A stretch of DNA of 62,534 nt, from NCBI GenBank assembly GCA_024699005.1, contig JAILQN010000206.1, forward strand, positions 1 through 62,534. The letters run 5' to 3'. This DNA is from Clostridia bacterium. GTDB lineage: Bacteria > Bacillota_A > Clostridia > Oscillospirales > Acutalibacteraceae. A model generated the notes under the pieces. That model was not told the DNA's origin, did no database searches, and worked only from the letters and a program-made list of their open reading frames with translations. Position numbers and translations under genes: made by a program. Numbering within the stretch: the first letter of the stretch is position 1; every line of letters starts with the position of its first letter. This document shows, piece by piece, positions 45,216 through 53,476 of the stretch.

Positions 45216-46064
45216 ATGTCTATTTCTCTTACGACGTTTTACAATTCGATATACCTGCCCGGATTCGCGGCTGTCTTTGTTGTCAACCGTCTCTGGCTCT
45301 ACAAGTACAACGTATCCAAGCTTCGGGCACTTATATATAATGTGCTGATGATCGGCTTCGGTTTCTGGGGCTCGCACCTCGGCGCATATTTTTACAACTG
45401 GATACACGGGTTGCTGGATATTCCCGGTGATTTCACCCGTACAATCTTCGGCACGATCATAACCGTAGTCGTCGTAACTCTAATCGCGGCGTGGGGAGAA
45501 AAACTCATCCGCCTGCTCCTTCGTGAGAAATCGGGAAAGAACGTCACCGATATCAGCGTCCGGGATACTTACGATGTGCTCCAGCCCGGCGCGATGATCC
45601 TGATACTTACCACAAAAGTCAGATGTCTGTGGAACGGCTGCTGCTTCGGAATCCCATGTTCATGGGGCATTTATTCGAACAGGCTCGGCAAGAACGTTTT
45701 TCCCGTTCAGTTGGCCGAAATAACGATCAGCGCGATCATAATCATCGTCACTTATAAATATATCCACACAAAATCTTACAGACGCGGAGCTGCGCTGTTT
45801 TTCAGCGGAGGTCTCTGGTGCGCCGGACGATTTTTTCTTGAGTATATGATGTATTATCCCGATTATGAACGGGTGTTTTTAGGCTCCCTTACATTCTGGC
45901 AGTGCGCCTGTCTTCTGATAGCCGCGATCTGCGCTGTTGTGATCATTGTCCTTTATAAAAGATACCCGGCTGAACCACGCACGAAAAAGCTTGAACAAGA
46001 TATGCAGGAACCGGAAAAATCCAAAAAAGCTACGAAAAACAATATTACAAATAAACACCTTTAG
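45216..46064 (+). CDS. Lgt-like prolipoprotein diacylglyceryl transferase homologue
   Basis: This 282-residue polytopic membrane protein has about seven helices. The Lgt-like core RCLWNGCCFGIPCSWGIYS (about residues 134-152), VFPVQLAE (about 160-167) and GRFFLEYMM (about 205-213) matches the short Lgt family of Firmicutes. The canonical HGG element of E. coli Lgt is not apparent, and the Arg-x-Gly-Cys start of the core is shortened to Arg-Cys. It may be a true lipoprotein diacylglyceryl transferase or a divergent paralogue; a second lgt elsewhere in the genome would favour the latter. The Lys/Glu-rich tail (about 250-282) is cytoplasmic. It is divergent from the giant-protein gene. Confidence 0.75.
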   Translation: MSISLTTFYNSIYLPGFAAVFVVNRLWLYKYNVSKLRALIYNVLMIGFGFWGSHLGAYFYNWIHGLLDIPGDFTRTIFGTIITVVVVTLIAAWGEKLIRLLLREKSGKNVTDISVRDTYDVLQPGAMILILTTKVRCLWNGCCFGIPCSWGIYSNRLGKNVFPVQLAEITISAIIIIVTYKYIHTKSYRRGAALFFSGGLWCAGRFFLEYMMYYPDYERVFLGSLTFWQCACLLIAAICAVVIIVLYKRYPAEPRTKKLEQDMQEPEKSKKATKNNITNKHL

Positions 46065-46070
46065 ACATAT

Positions 46071-46078
46071 GTATACTA
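46071..46078 (-). promoter_or_regulatory. GTATACTA site (possible operator 1)
   Basis: This is the reverse complement of the TAGTATAC found twice in the leader of the regulator gene at 46219. It sits seven bases past the stop codon of the Lgt-like gene. Operator function is inferred only from repetition. Confidence 0.35.
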
Positions 46079-46092
46079 CAATACTTATTCTG

Positions 46093-46114
46093 AAAAAGTG
46101 TAAAACACTTTTTT
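46093..46114 (+). terminator. Terminator after the Lgt-like gene
   Basis: A nine-base-pair stem AAAAAGTGT/ACACTTTTT (46093-46101 with 46105-46113) around a three-base loop, with the T-run partly inside the stem. It is AT-rich, so its strength is moderate. Confidence 0.6.
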
Positions 46115-46161
46115 AAACTTTTGATAAACAAATACAATTTTATACATAAACGCATATTATG

Positions 46162-46169
46162 TAGTATAC
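46162..46169 (+). promoter_or_regulatory. TAGTATAC site (possible operator 2)
   Basis: An eight-base site containing the palindrome GTATAC, 50 bases before the regulator start codon. The third copy follows 34 bases downstream. Confidence 0.4.
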
Positions 46170-46195
46170 TTTATTATGCTTTATTGTGTATCATT

Positions 46196-46203
46196 TAGTA
46201 TAC
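46196..46203 (+). promoter_or_regulatory. TAGTATAC site (possible operator 3)
   Basis: Same eight bases as at 46162, here directly against the ribosome binding site of the regulator gene. A protein bound here could block translation start or transcript elongation of that gene. Confidence 0.4.
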
Positions 46204-46218
46204 ACGGAGGGGAGACCG

Positions 46219-46899
46219 TTGAACAGCATACTGACACTTGTGCCGGCGAAGTCAAAGCAAATAAAGGAAGCTGCCGATCGGTACTTTCATAAAGACGAGA
46301 TATTTCTTTACCAGGCCGAGAACAAACAGGCTCTTTTCGATATTCTCTCAAAAGAACTCATCGACCTTGTATTGATCAGCAACAGAAATATTCCCGATGG
46401 TGAAATGGTCGTTATCATGCGTGCCATACGGACCCGCATCGCAAATACCGCGGTTGTGGTCATTACTCCTCAGGACGAACGTGAGCTCGCGATGAAACTA
46501 TACAATCTCGGCATGGACGACTGGATCAAAGACCCTTACGATGCTCTTGAGATCTGTATGCGATGCAGGGCGGTGCTGAGACGGGTAAAAGATCACGGAG
46601 GCCTTAATATAAGCATAGGCAACGTCACCGTCGATTATGATCGATTCGAAACAAAAATAGACGGTGAAACAGTACATTTGCCGAAAAAAGAATTCCTGCT
46701 TTTTCATCTTCTTCTTTCTAACCCGGATAAAGTCTTTACAAAATCGCAGCTGATGGAATACGCATGGGGTTATAACTGCGAAAGCAACGAAGCCACGATC
46801 GCAGTCCATATCGGAAGAATAAAGAAAAGGATCGGAGACAATCATTCGTTTGATATCGTTTCCGTCAGGTGCGTCGGATACAGAGCTGTAATCAAATAA
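46219..46899 (+). CDS. Orphan OmpR-family regulator with degenerate receiver domain
   Basis: This 226-residue protein has a CheY-like N-terminal domain (about 1-120) and an intact winged-helix DNA-binding domain (about 140-226: LPKKEFLLFHLLL, then SNEATIAVHIGRIKKRIG and VRCVGYRAV). The receiver lacks its chemistry. The acidic pair is replaced by VPAKSK, the phospho-accepting Asp by S54 (DLVLISNRNIPDG), and the conserved Lys-Pro reads KDP with Asp at the Lys position. It is thus a pseudo-receiver, probably not controlled by phosphorylation. The start is TTG at 46219, six bases after GGAGGGG; a GTG at 46186 lacks a ribosome binding site and overlaps a repeated operator-like site. No kinase gene is adjacent. 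Confidence 0.88.
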   Translation: MNSILTLVPAKSKQIKEAADRYFHKDEIFLYQAENKQALFDILSKELIDLVLISNRNIPDGEMVVIMRAIRTRIANTAVVVITPQDERELAMKLYNLGMDDWIKDPYDALEICMRCRAVLRRVKDHGGLNISIGNVTVDYDRFETKIDGETVHLPKKEFLLFHLLLSNPDKVFTKSQLMEYAWGYNCESNEATIAVHIGRIKKRIGDNHSFDIVSVRCVGYRAVIK

Positions 46900-46909
46900 A
46901 ACCGTAAAG

Positions 46910-46942
46910 AAAATCGGGACCGCTCAAAACGATCCCGATTTT
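46910..46942. terminator. Bidirectional terminator
   Basis: A ten-base-pair stem AAAATCGGGA/TCCCGATTTT (46910-46919 with 46933-46942) lies between the converging regulator and HAD genes, with T-rich flanks on both strands. Confidence 0.82.
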
Positions 46943-46960
46943 GATATTTTTCTGATCCGC

Positions 46961-47614
46961 TCATAGAATCTCTTCAAGAACCGGGATTATCCGATCTATA
47001 TTGTCGATATAATAATCAGATACATTTTTGAGTTCCGCGGAATGCATTTCCTCGTCATTGCGGATGCCGACCACGATATATCCCGCATCATGAGCGGTCT
47101 TTGCCGCGTAAAAGGCATCCTCGAAAACAAGTGTTTCTCCCCTTTCGCAGCCTATTGCGGCAGCCGCTTTGTCAAACAGATCGGGGAACTGCTTGCTTGT
47201 CCGCTCCTCATAAGCGGAATAAACCGCCTCAAAATAAGGCAGGACTCCGAGACGGTCAAGACTTGGGCGGATTATATATTCCGCGGTGCCTGTCGCCACA
47301 GCCATCTTTATTCCGTTGTCTTTAAAATAATCAAGGGTGTTCTTCACACCGGGAAGAAGCTTAACGTTTTTATACTCTTCGGCGCAGGCACTGAACATAT
47401 CGGTAAGGATATCGAAAGGCGTGGTCTTTATGCCGTAAAGCCTGTCAACCAGCTCTACCGCCTTGTCCAGGTTAAAATCGAGGAAGCTTTCATCTATAGT
47501 TTCGGGAGGCTCAAATCCCTTATAGCGCAGATATATGCTTCCGCAGCGGGTCCATATATACATGGAATCCGTAAGAGTGCCGTCACAGTCAAATATCGCT
47601 CCGCGAATACTCAT
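46961..47614 (-). CDS. HAD-IA phosphatase (beta-phosphoglucomutase/phosphatase-like)
   Basis: The 217-residue cytoplasmic hydrolase has motif I FDCDGTLTDS (residues 8-17, D9 and D11), motif II TGTA near 107-110, Lys in SKQFPDLF near 138-145 and motif IV FEDAFYAAKTA near 162-172. The helical cap (about 18-85) puts it in subgroup IA with sugar-phosphate phosphatases and mutases. Its ATG overlaps the transporter stop by four bases and GGAGGAG precedes it. A phosphatase coupled to an OPA transporter suggests dephosphorylation of an imported organophosphate, but the substrate is unknown. Confidence 0.88.
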   Translation of the reverse strand: MSIRGAIFDCDGTLTDSMYIWTRCGSIYLRYKGFEPPETIDESFLDFNLDKAVELVDRLYGIKTTPFDILTDMFSACAEEYKNVKLLPGVKNTLDYFKDNGIKMAVATGTAEYIIRPSLDRLGVLPYFEAVYSAYEERTSKQFPDLFDKAAAAIGCERGETLVFEDAFYAAKTAHDAGYIVVGIRNDEEMHSAELKNVSDYYIDNIDRIIPVLEEIL

Positions 47615-48849
47615 ACTTCAGTCTCCTCCGATCCTTTATGCAACGGCAGAAATGCCTCCGCCGTATTTATAACGAACGCGAAAGCGGCAACTATAACCAG
47701 GCACAGGAATACCGCATTCCACGTTTTCTTTTCGGCGATCCCGCCCAGTGCGACAGTTCCTATCGAACTGCCGACGTATACAAATGTATCGAACAGCCCC
47801 GCCACGAGTCCGGAGTTGGATTTGTCCTTTGTGTTCATTGGTATAAGACTTGTGATAAGCGTATTTTCCGCCATCATGATACAGGCCGTCGAGGCGAACA
47901 GAACGACCGTGAGCGGTACGTTTTTCACAGGCAGGGTCAGAAGTCCCGCCGTAAGCAGCACCGTCGTAATACCGAAATACAGCATACCCTGCCTGCCGTC
48001 GCCATGTATCCGTTTATATACGGTCCTGGCAATCCATGCCCCGACTATACCCATAAGCGGCAATACAAGAGTTATGATTATAGAAACGGACTTTTCGACT
48101 CCGAAACTCTCGGTCAGCACAGACGGGGTCCAGGTAGTGATACCGTCTTTGATAAAGCCGTTCGAAACGGAAGCGAGCAGGAGCAGAGCCCCGGTAATGA
48201 TAAATACCGGCGTCAGCTTCTGTTTCTTCCGGTTGCCGGATGCCTGCTCTGAGATCGCGCGTGGAAGTTTCTTCTGAAGAGTTCCTACGGAAAAGAACCA
48301 GAAAACCCCGGCAAATACCAGTAAAACCGCACTTAAACAGAAAATAACAGTATATTTCATTTTAAGCGCAGAAAAAATTGCGGCAAAGCCGTAAGCACCG
48401 AACGTGCCCAAAGCAACGGGCGATGACAGCACAAACGCCGCGTTCGGCAGCATCTCCGCAGGCACCAGATCTGCCGTTTCTTTAATGATAGAACTCCAGA
48501 GTACCGACTGAAATGCGCCGTTAAAGAACCATACGAAGCGCATCTCTGACACGCCGGGGCAAAGCGTCATGGCAAAATTCGAGGCCGCGGAACCGATGAG
48601 CGCAACGGTCACGGATATGCGCGGGGCATATTTTTTGGAAAGGAGTCCGTTTATTAGCTGACCTGCGCCGTATGCCGCATAGAAAAACGAGGAAACGGCT
48701 CCTGCTGCTTCCTTTCCTGCTCCGGTCTGAGATATAATTTCCACAATGGAAGCGCTGTAATTCAGTCTGCCAACGTATGCAATCGTATATGCGAGCCACG
48801 CGGTAAAAACGAGGAACCACACCCTGCGCCTTACATCAACAGTTATCAT
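47611..48849 (-). CDS. OPA-family MFS transporter (organophosphate antiporter-like)
   Basis: This 412-residue, 12-helix transporter starts RRVWFLVFTAWLAYTIAYVGRLNYS, which fits the glycerol-3-phosphate/hexose-phosphate (GlpT, UhpT) branch. The central MRFVWFFNGAFQSVLWSSII segment carries the helix 4 Arg and Gln-Ser pattern of that branch. These proteins exchange phosphate esters for inorganic phosphate. The gene has its own divergent promoter and is followed by a coupled HAD phosphatase. The exact cargo cannot be read from sequence. Confidence 0.85.
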   Translation of the reverse strand: MITVDVRRRVWFLVFTAWLAYTIAYVGRLNYSASIVEIISQTGAGKEAAGAVSSFFYAAYGAGQLINGLLSKKYAPRISVTVALIGSAASNFAMTLCPGVSEMRFVWFFNGAFQSVLWSSIIKETADLVPAEMLPNAAFVLSSPVALGTFGAYGFAAIFSALKMKYTVIFCLSAVLLVFAGVFWFFSVGTLQKKLPRAISEQASGNRKKQKLTPVFIITGALLLLASVSNGFIKDGITTWTPSVLTESFGVEKSVSIIITLVLPLMGIVGAWIARTVYKRIHGDGRQGMLYFGITTVLLTAGLLTLPVKNVPLTVVLFASTACIMMAENTLITSLIPMNTKDKSNSGLVAGLFDTFVYVGSSIGTVALGGIAEKKTWNAVFLCLVIVAAFAFVINTAEAFLPLHKGSEETEV

Positions 48850-48887
48850 TTTTGTACGTCCTTACTGTTTTCAGGTATTGCCTTGGC

Positions 48888-48916
48888 ATTATACATTATA
48901 ATTAAGGTCTTTTCAA
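48888..48916 (-). promoter_or_regulatory. Sigma-A promoter of the OPA transporter-HAD operon
   Basis: On the minus strand TTGAAA, 17 bases, TATAAT. The distance to the start codon is about 38 bases, with AAGGA in the leader. Confidence 0.85.
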
Positions 48917-48940
48917 GGATAAAATTTAAGATAAAAACGG

Positions 48941-48969
48941 TTGAAATGTATTTTCCGTTTTGATATAAT
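48941..48969 (+). promoter_or_regulatory. Sigma-A promoter of the SH3-PBP gene group
   Basis: TTGAAA (48941-48946), 17 bases, TATAAT (48964-48969). It is the mirror of the divergent promoter at 48888-48916, with 24 bases between their -35 boxes. Confidence 0.88.
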
Positions 48970-49006
48970 AACGAAAATAATGAAAACAACAAATGGAGAG
49001 ATGAGC

Positions 49007-49747
49007 ATGGCAGACAATTTTGATTTCGACGGTTCGATTTTCGGAAATTCAAACGACAATCAGAACGAAGGTTACTCAGTACCGGAATCTGCGGATACCG
49101 ACACATTCGGCGCCGAAGACAGTTACGGCGATTTTTATGCGCCGGAGACAGTCGATCAGCAACCCGGCTCTTTTGAGGATTTCGGCAATGATCCATATGA
49201 ACCCCGGAACGATAACCCGGATATACAGGATAATGCTGATTACGATGATTATGAAGAACGCGGAATAAAAGCCTTCGTGAATTCCTTCGGCGGGAAGAGC
49301 AGGATTCTCCTTATTGTAACCATAGCTCTTCTTCTGATTTTTCTTATAGTTCTTCTTGTCTCGGGCAGGAATGCAAATAATAAGAATAAAGATTCGACTG
49401 ACGAAGATGTTTCCAAAGAATCTGTTGTTGAACTCTCATCCGATCTTCCCGTAAATATTCCGGCAGAAGGTCAGACTTATCCCCACGCAGACAACACAGG
49501 CACTTATACGGTAGATACAGGCACTAATCCCGGCCTAAATTTAAGACTCGCAGCATCCACTTCATCAGAAGCGCTCACAATGATTATGAACGGAGATCAG
49601 GTTGATGTTTTGTTTGTTGACGACTTCTCCGATGAAGGCTATAGATGGGGTTATGTTTATAAAGGCGATAAAGCAGGCTGGGTCAGAATGGATTATCTCC
49701 GACAGGGCAATGTCGAAGTTACAACTTCTAATGAATCCTTAGGCTGA
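49007..49747 (+). CDS. Membrane protein with extracellular SH3 domain
   Basis: This 246-residue protein has an acidic, Asn/Asp-rich cytoplasmic part (1-98), one membrane helix (99-119), a Lys/Asp/Ser linker and a C-terminal bacterial SH3 domain (about 168-232, GLNLRLAASTSSEALTMIMN and AGWVRMDYL). Such domains bind peptidoglycan peptides. The start ATG at 49007 has GGAG eight bases upstream; an in-frame ATG six bases earlier overlaps that spacing and is less likely. It precedes a class A PBP gene by 55 bases and may help direct or sense wall synthesis. Confidence 0.82.
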   Translation: MADNFDFDGSIFGNSNDNQNEGYSVPESADTDTFGAEDSYGDFYAPETVDQQPGSFEDFGNDPYEPRNDNPDIQDNADYDDYEERGIKAFVNSFGGKSRILLIVTIALLLIFLIVLLVSGRNANNKNKDSTDEDVSKESVVELSSDLPVNIPAEGQTYPHADNTGTYTVDTGTNPGLNLRLAASTSSEALTMIMNGDQVDVLFVDDFSDEGYRWGYVYKGDKAGWVRMDYLRQGNVEVTTSNESLG

Positions 49748-49802
49748 AATATATCATACTTTATCGCGTTATCGCAGTAAGCATATAAAAAAGTAATACA
49801 GA

Positions 49803-52157
49803 ATGCCAAACAACAATAATGCGGCCAATGTCGCGGTCCGGAAACGTAAACGTCGCCCGAAACGAGGGCATCCGATACTCAGCGCGATATTTACGGTTTT
49901 TATTTCATTGGTACTCATAGCTGTGCTGACGGTTACTATCGTCGGCAGCTATGTTGCTTATCATGTCGCGGATTTTGTTGAGGGTGAAGTTGCCATCAAT
50001 CTGGATGACCAGAAAGCCGGTCAGAGCAAAACCACGATCATATACGGTCAGAACAACGAAGGCGAGATATACGAGATGTACCGTCTCCACGGCGTAGAAA
50101 ACCGTATCTGGGTCAATATTGACGAGATCCCGGAGGATCTTCAGAATGCGTTCATTGCTCTTGAGGACAAGCGTTTTTACGAGCACTCCGGCGTAGACTG
50201 GAGAAGAACAGTTTCTTCCGCGCTTGTTTACAACTTCGAGCAGGGCGGTTCCACAATAACACAGCAGCTTATCAAAAACCTTACGGACGAGCGCGACAGA
50301 ACCCTCAAACGCAAATACAATGAGATTCTCCGTGCATTGAATCTTGAAAAGCACTACTCAAAAAACACTATCCTTGAAACATATCTCAATACACTCTATC
50401 TTGACGGAGGTTGTTACGGTGTAAAGACAGCGGCGGAGTATTATTTCGGCAAAAACGTCGCCGATCTTAATCTTGCCGAATGCGCTGCCATCGCATCAAT
50501 AACAAAGGAACCCGCAACCTACGACCCCATAAAAAACCCGGACGAAAACCGCGACCGCAGAACTTACTGTCTCAAAATGATGCTGGAACAGGGCTTTATA
50601 ACACAGAGTCAGTACAATGAGGCAGTCGCCACGGAACTTGAGCTTATCGGGCAGAAGATCGACACGGAGGAAGACGAGGTAACAGAAGAAGAAACAAAAA
50701 TACCGGGATACTATGTGGATTTCGTTATCAAAAAAGTAATCAGCGACTTTGAAGACGTATACGGTTACTCCTACTCTGAGGCATGGAATATGGTCTATAA
50801 GGGAGGGCTTAAAATATACGCTGCACAGGACGATTTCATTCAGAACGAGCTGGAGGATATATACGTCAACCGCAGAAGCTTCCCCGACGCTCACAATTCC
50901 AAGGGTGAAAAAGTCCAATCGTGTATGGTCATAATGGATTACTCCGGCAGAGTATTGGGGCTTGCAGGTCAGGCGGACGAAAAAACCGGCGCCATGACTC
51001 TGAACATCGCTACAGACGCTCCCCGTCAGCCCGGTTCCTCCATCAAACCTCTCAGCGTTTATTCCTATGCGATAGACAGCGGAGATTATACATGGTCTTA
51101 CCCGCTTATTGAAAATTACGGCATAAAGATAAAGAACGAATACGGCGACATAGTCCGTTGGCCTTACAACTTCGGCGGCGATCCCGGCGGCGCCGGATGG
51201 TATGAAACCATCCAGGCGGCTCTTGCGCCATCTCATAATACTGTACCGGTACAGATTCTGAAGGACGTCGGAGTTGAGACCTGTTACAACTGGCTCAGGA
51301 ATACATTCCACATCAGCACACTGACCGATTCCGACAATGATTACGCTCCGTTGGGCGTAGGAGGCATGACCAAAGGCGTGCTTGCGTTGGATATGTGCGC
51401 GGCTTACGCCACGTTCGGCAACGGCGGCGCATATTACGAACCTTACTGCTATTATCGGGTAACAAACGCCTCCGGCTCAACCGTTTATCTTACCCACAAC
51501 GATACGGGCGAGCAGATCATGGCAAAATCCACAGCGCAGGTCATGAATAAGCTGCTGCAGACTGTAGTCACGTCATACAACGGCACCGGCAGGAACTTCG
51601 CCCTTGACAGATTTGAAAGCTTTGCAAAAACCGGCACGACCACTGACGAAAAAGACCGTTGGTTCATAGGCGGTTCTCCATATTATGTATGCGCGGCCTG
51701 GATGGGTTATTCGGAAAATCCTGAGGAACTGTCTTTTGAAACAAACTACCTCGGCAGGATCTACCAACGTGTCATGAACGATATACATGAGGATCTTCCC
51801 AAAAAGTCGTTCACTTTTGACGATTCCATCGTTCAGCGCGAGTTCTGTGAAAACACCGGCAAGATCGCCTCCTCCGGCTGTTACGATACGTCTTACGGCT
51901 GGTACAGAAAAGACTTCGTTCCGCCGCGCTGCACGGGTGACTATGATTACCGTCAGGAAGAAGAATCCGAAGATTTCAACGATATCCTCGCCCAGTACGG
52001 ACTGACACGCGAAGAATATGAGGCTTATATATCACGTCAGAACAGCACGCAAACCGAGACTCCGACAACGTCCTCACGTTCATCCTCTCAGAGCGGTTCG
52101 TCCGGGAACGGAACGGAACAGAGCGATGACGATATTTTTGAGTACATCATACCGTAA
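49803..52157 (+). CDS. Class A penicillin-binding protein (PBP1a-like)
   Basis: This 784-residue bifunctional wall polymerase has a basic cytoplasmic N-terminus and a membrane anchor (about 25-53). The GT51 glycosyltransferase has E121 in ALEDKRFYEHSG, GGSTITQQL and KRKYNEI. The transpeptidase has the SxxK motif starting at S412 (GSSIK), SHN in APSHNTVP and KTGT with K609. All catalytic motifs are intact. The C-terminal 60 residues are a Ser/Thr/Gln/Gly-rich tail (TSSRSSSQSGSSGNG) typical of clostridial PBP1. The start has no strong ribosome binding site. Its stop codon overlaps ruvX by one base. Confidence 0.95.
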   Translation: MPNNNNAANVAVRKRKRRPKRGHPILSAIFTVFISLVLIAVLTVTIVGSYVAYHVADFVEGEVAINLDDQKAGQSKTTIIYGQNNEGEIYEMYRLHGVENRIWVNIDEIPEDLQNAFIALEDKRFYEHSGVDWRRTVSSALVYNFEQGGSTITQQLIKNLTDERDRTLKRKYNEILRALNLEKHYSKNTILETYLNTLYLDGGCYGVKTAAEYYFGKNVADLNLAECAAIASITKEPATYDPIKNPDENRDRRTYCLKMMLEQGFITQSQYNEAVATELELIGQKIDTEEDEVTEEETKIPGYYVDFVIKKVISDFEDVYGYSYSEAWNMVYKGGLKIYAAQDDFIQNELEDIYVNRRSFPDAHNSKGEKVQSCMVIMDYSGRVLGLAGQADEKTGAMTLNIATDAPRQPGSSIKPLSVYSYAIDSGDYTWSYPLIENYGIKIKNEYGDIVRWPYNFGGDPGGAGWYETIQAALAPSHNTVPVQILKDVGVETCYNWLRNTFHISTLTDSDNDYAPLGVGGMTKGVLALDMCAAYATFGNGGAYYEPYCYYRVTNASGSTVYLTHNDTGEQIMAKSTAQVMNKLLQTVVTSYNGTGRNFALDRFESFAKTGTTTDEKDRWFIGGSPYYVCAAWMGYSENPEELSFETNYLGRIYQRVMNDIHEDLPKKSFTFDDSIVQREFCENTGKIASSGCYDTSYGWYRKDFVPPRCTGDYDYRQEEESEDFNDILAQYGLTREEYEAYISRQNSTQTETPTTSSRSSSQSGSSGNGTEQSDDDIFEYIIP

Positions 52158-52567
52158 TGATTATTCTCTCCGTTGATTACGGCGACAGATACACAGGTCT
52201 TGCCGTATGTGACAGAAACGAAATCATAGCATCCCCTATCTGTACTGTCTCGGCAAAAGGCAGAACCGCTCTTTTAGAGATTGTTGCGGAAAAAGCAGTA
52301 GAGTTTTCCGCAGAAATGATAGTTGTCGGACTGCCGAAAAACATGGACGGCACGGAGGGATTCAGAGCAATTACATGCCGCGAATTTGCGCGTCTGCTGG
52401 AAGAAAAGACTTCTTTGCCTGTCAGAATGCAGGATGAACGCCTGACGACCGTTTCCGCGTATAACGATCTGCACGCCGCCGGTTTGCGCGGCGCGAAGGC
52501 AAAAAGTAAAGTAGATACGCTGTCCGCCGTTATAATACTTGAAGATTTTATAAGAACCCGCAGCTGA
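52157..52567 (+). CDS. ruvX: RuvX/YqgF Holliday-junction-resolvase-like nuclease
   Basis: The 136-residue RNase H-fold protein has VDYGDRYTGLA (D7), VVGLPKNMDG near 55-64 and DERLTTVSA near 94-102, with a C-terminal Asp in VDTLSAVIILEDF. In Clostridia the family is implicated in 16S or pre-rRNA processing and in junction resolution; which role applies here is not settled. The start shares one base with the PBP stop codon (TAATG). Confidence 0.92.
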   Translation: MIILSVDYGDRYTGLAVCDRNEIIASPICTVSAKGRTALLEIVAEKAVEFSAEMIVVGLPKNMDGTEGFRAITCREFARLLEEKTSLPVRMQDERLTTVSAYNDLHAAGLRGAKAKSKVDTLSAVIILEDFIRTRS

Positions 52568-52596
52568 CGGCGTTCAGATACCGAAAGGAGTTACTT

Positions 52597-53340
52597 ATGT
52601 CCGGACATTCCAAATGGAGTACGATCAAACGAAAAAAAGAAAAGACCGATAATGCAAGAGCCAAGGTCTTCACAAAGATCGGGCGCGAAATTGCCGTTGC
52701 CGTCAAACAGGGCGGTCCCGATCCGAACGGCAACTCCAAGCTTAAAGATGTGATCGCAAAAGCAAAGGCAGCAAACGTGCCTAATGACAATATTGAAAGG
52801 ATCATAAAAAAAGCGGCCGGCGAGGGCGAAAACACCCATTATGATGAAATAATCTATGAGGGCTACGGTCCCGGCGGGATCGCAGTTGTTGTTGAGACTC
52901 TCACAGACAACCGCAACCGCACCGCGGGCGATGTTCGTCATTATTTCGACAAATACGGAGGCAACATGGGTCAGAGCGGCAGCGTCATGTACATGTTCAG
53001 CCGCGCCGGTGTTATCGTAATCGAACGCGAAGACGTTGATGAAGATCAGCTCATGGAAGACGCTCTTGAAGCCGGCGCAGACGATATCATCACGGACGAT
53101 GAGGACGTGTTTGAGATCCGCACAGACCCGCACCATGTGGGCGACGTCAACGATGCTCTTATCGCCGCCGGATACACGCCGGTTTCCGCGGAAAGCGCTT
53201 ATATCCCCTCCACGTACACAAAACTGACCGATCCCGAAGCCATCAAGAATATGGGCAGGATGCTCGAGATGTTCGAAGATAATGACGACGTCCAGGGCGT
53301 ATGGCACAACTGGGAGAATGAGGACGATTACGAGGGCTGA
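52597..53340 (+). CDS. yebC: YebC/PmpR-family protein
   Basis: The 247-residue protein starts MSGHSKWSTIKRKKEKTD, the family signature, and has KAKAANVPNDNIERIIKKA near 49-67 and EGYGPGGIAVVVETLTDNRN near 86-105. YebC proteins were long annotated as transcription regulators; recent work on several members assigns them a role in translation through difficult proline-rich stretches. Either reading is family knowledge. GAAAGGAG precedes the start, and a hairpin follows at 53360. Confidence 0.96.
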   Translation: MSGHSKWSTIKRKKEKTDNARAKVFTKIGREIAVAVKQGGPDPNGNSKLKDVIAKAKAANVPNDNIERIIKKAAGEGENTHYDEIIYEGYGPGGIAVVVETLTDNRNRTAGDVRHYFDKYGGNMGQSGSVMYMFSRAGVIVIEREDVDEDQLMEDALEAGADDIITDDEDVFEIRTDPHHVGDVNDALIAAGYTPVSAESAYIPSTYTKLTDPEAIKNMGRMLEMFEDNDDVQGVWHNWENEDDYEG

Positions 53341-53359
53341 TACGCATCTCATGTCATAT

Positions 53360-53386
53360 ATCCGCTCTTTTCAAGAGCGGATTTTG
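53360..53386 (+). terminator. Terminator after yebC
   Basis: A ten-base-pair perfect stem (53360-53369 with 53373-53382), a three-base loop and a short T tract. The T tract is weak, so read-through is possible. Confidence 0.65.
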
Positions 53387-53476
53387 CAAATTTAGAATCA
53401 CGGCGGAGAATTAGTTTTGAATAATCCTGATGACCTTCCGATACTGAATACAAAAAGAGTTTACGGAGAGAAAAAA

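Noticed and set aside
46186..46218. Earlier GTG start for the pseudo-receiver regulator
   Set aside because: There is no ribosome binding site before it. The TTG at 46219 has GGAGGGG at correct distance, and the extra residues do not look like receiver sequence.
47042..48277. Open frame of 411 codons opposite the HAD and OPA genes
   Set aside because: It crosses two genes with clear motifs on the other strand and has no coherent protein features of its own.
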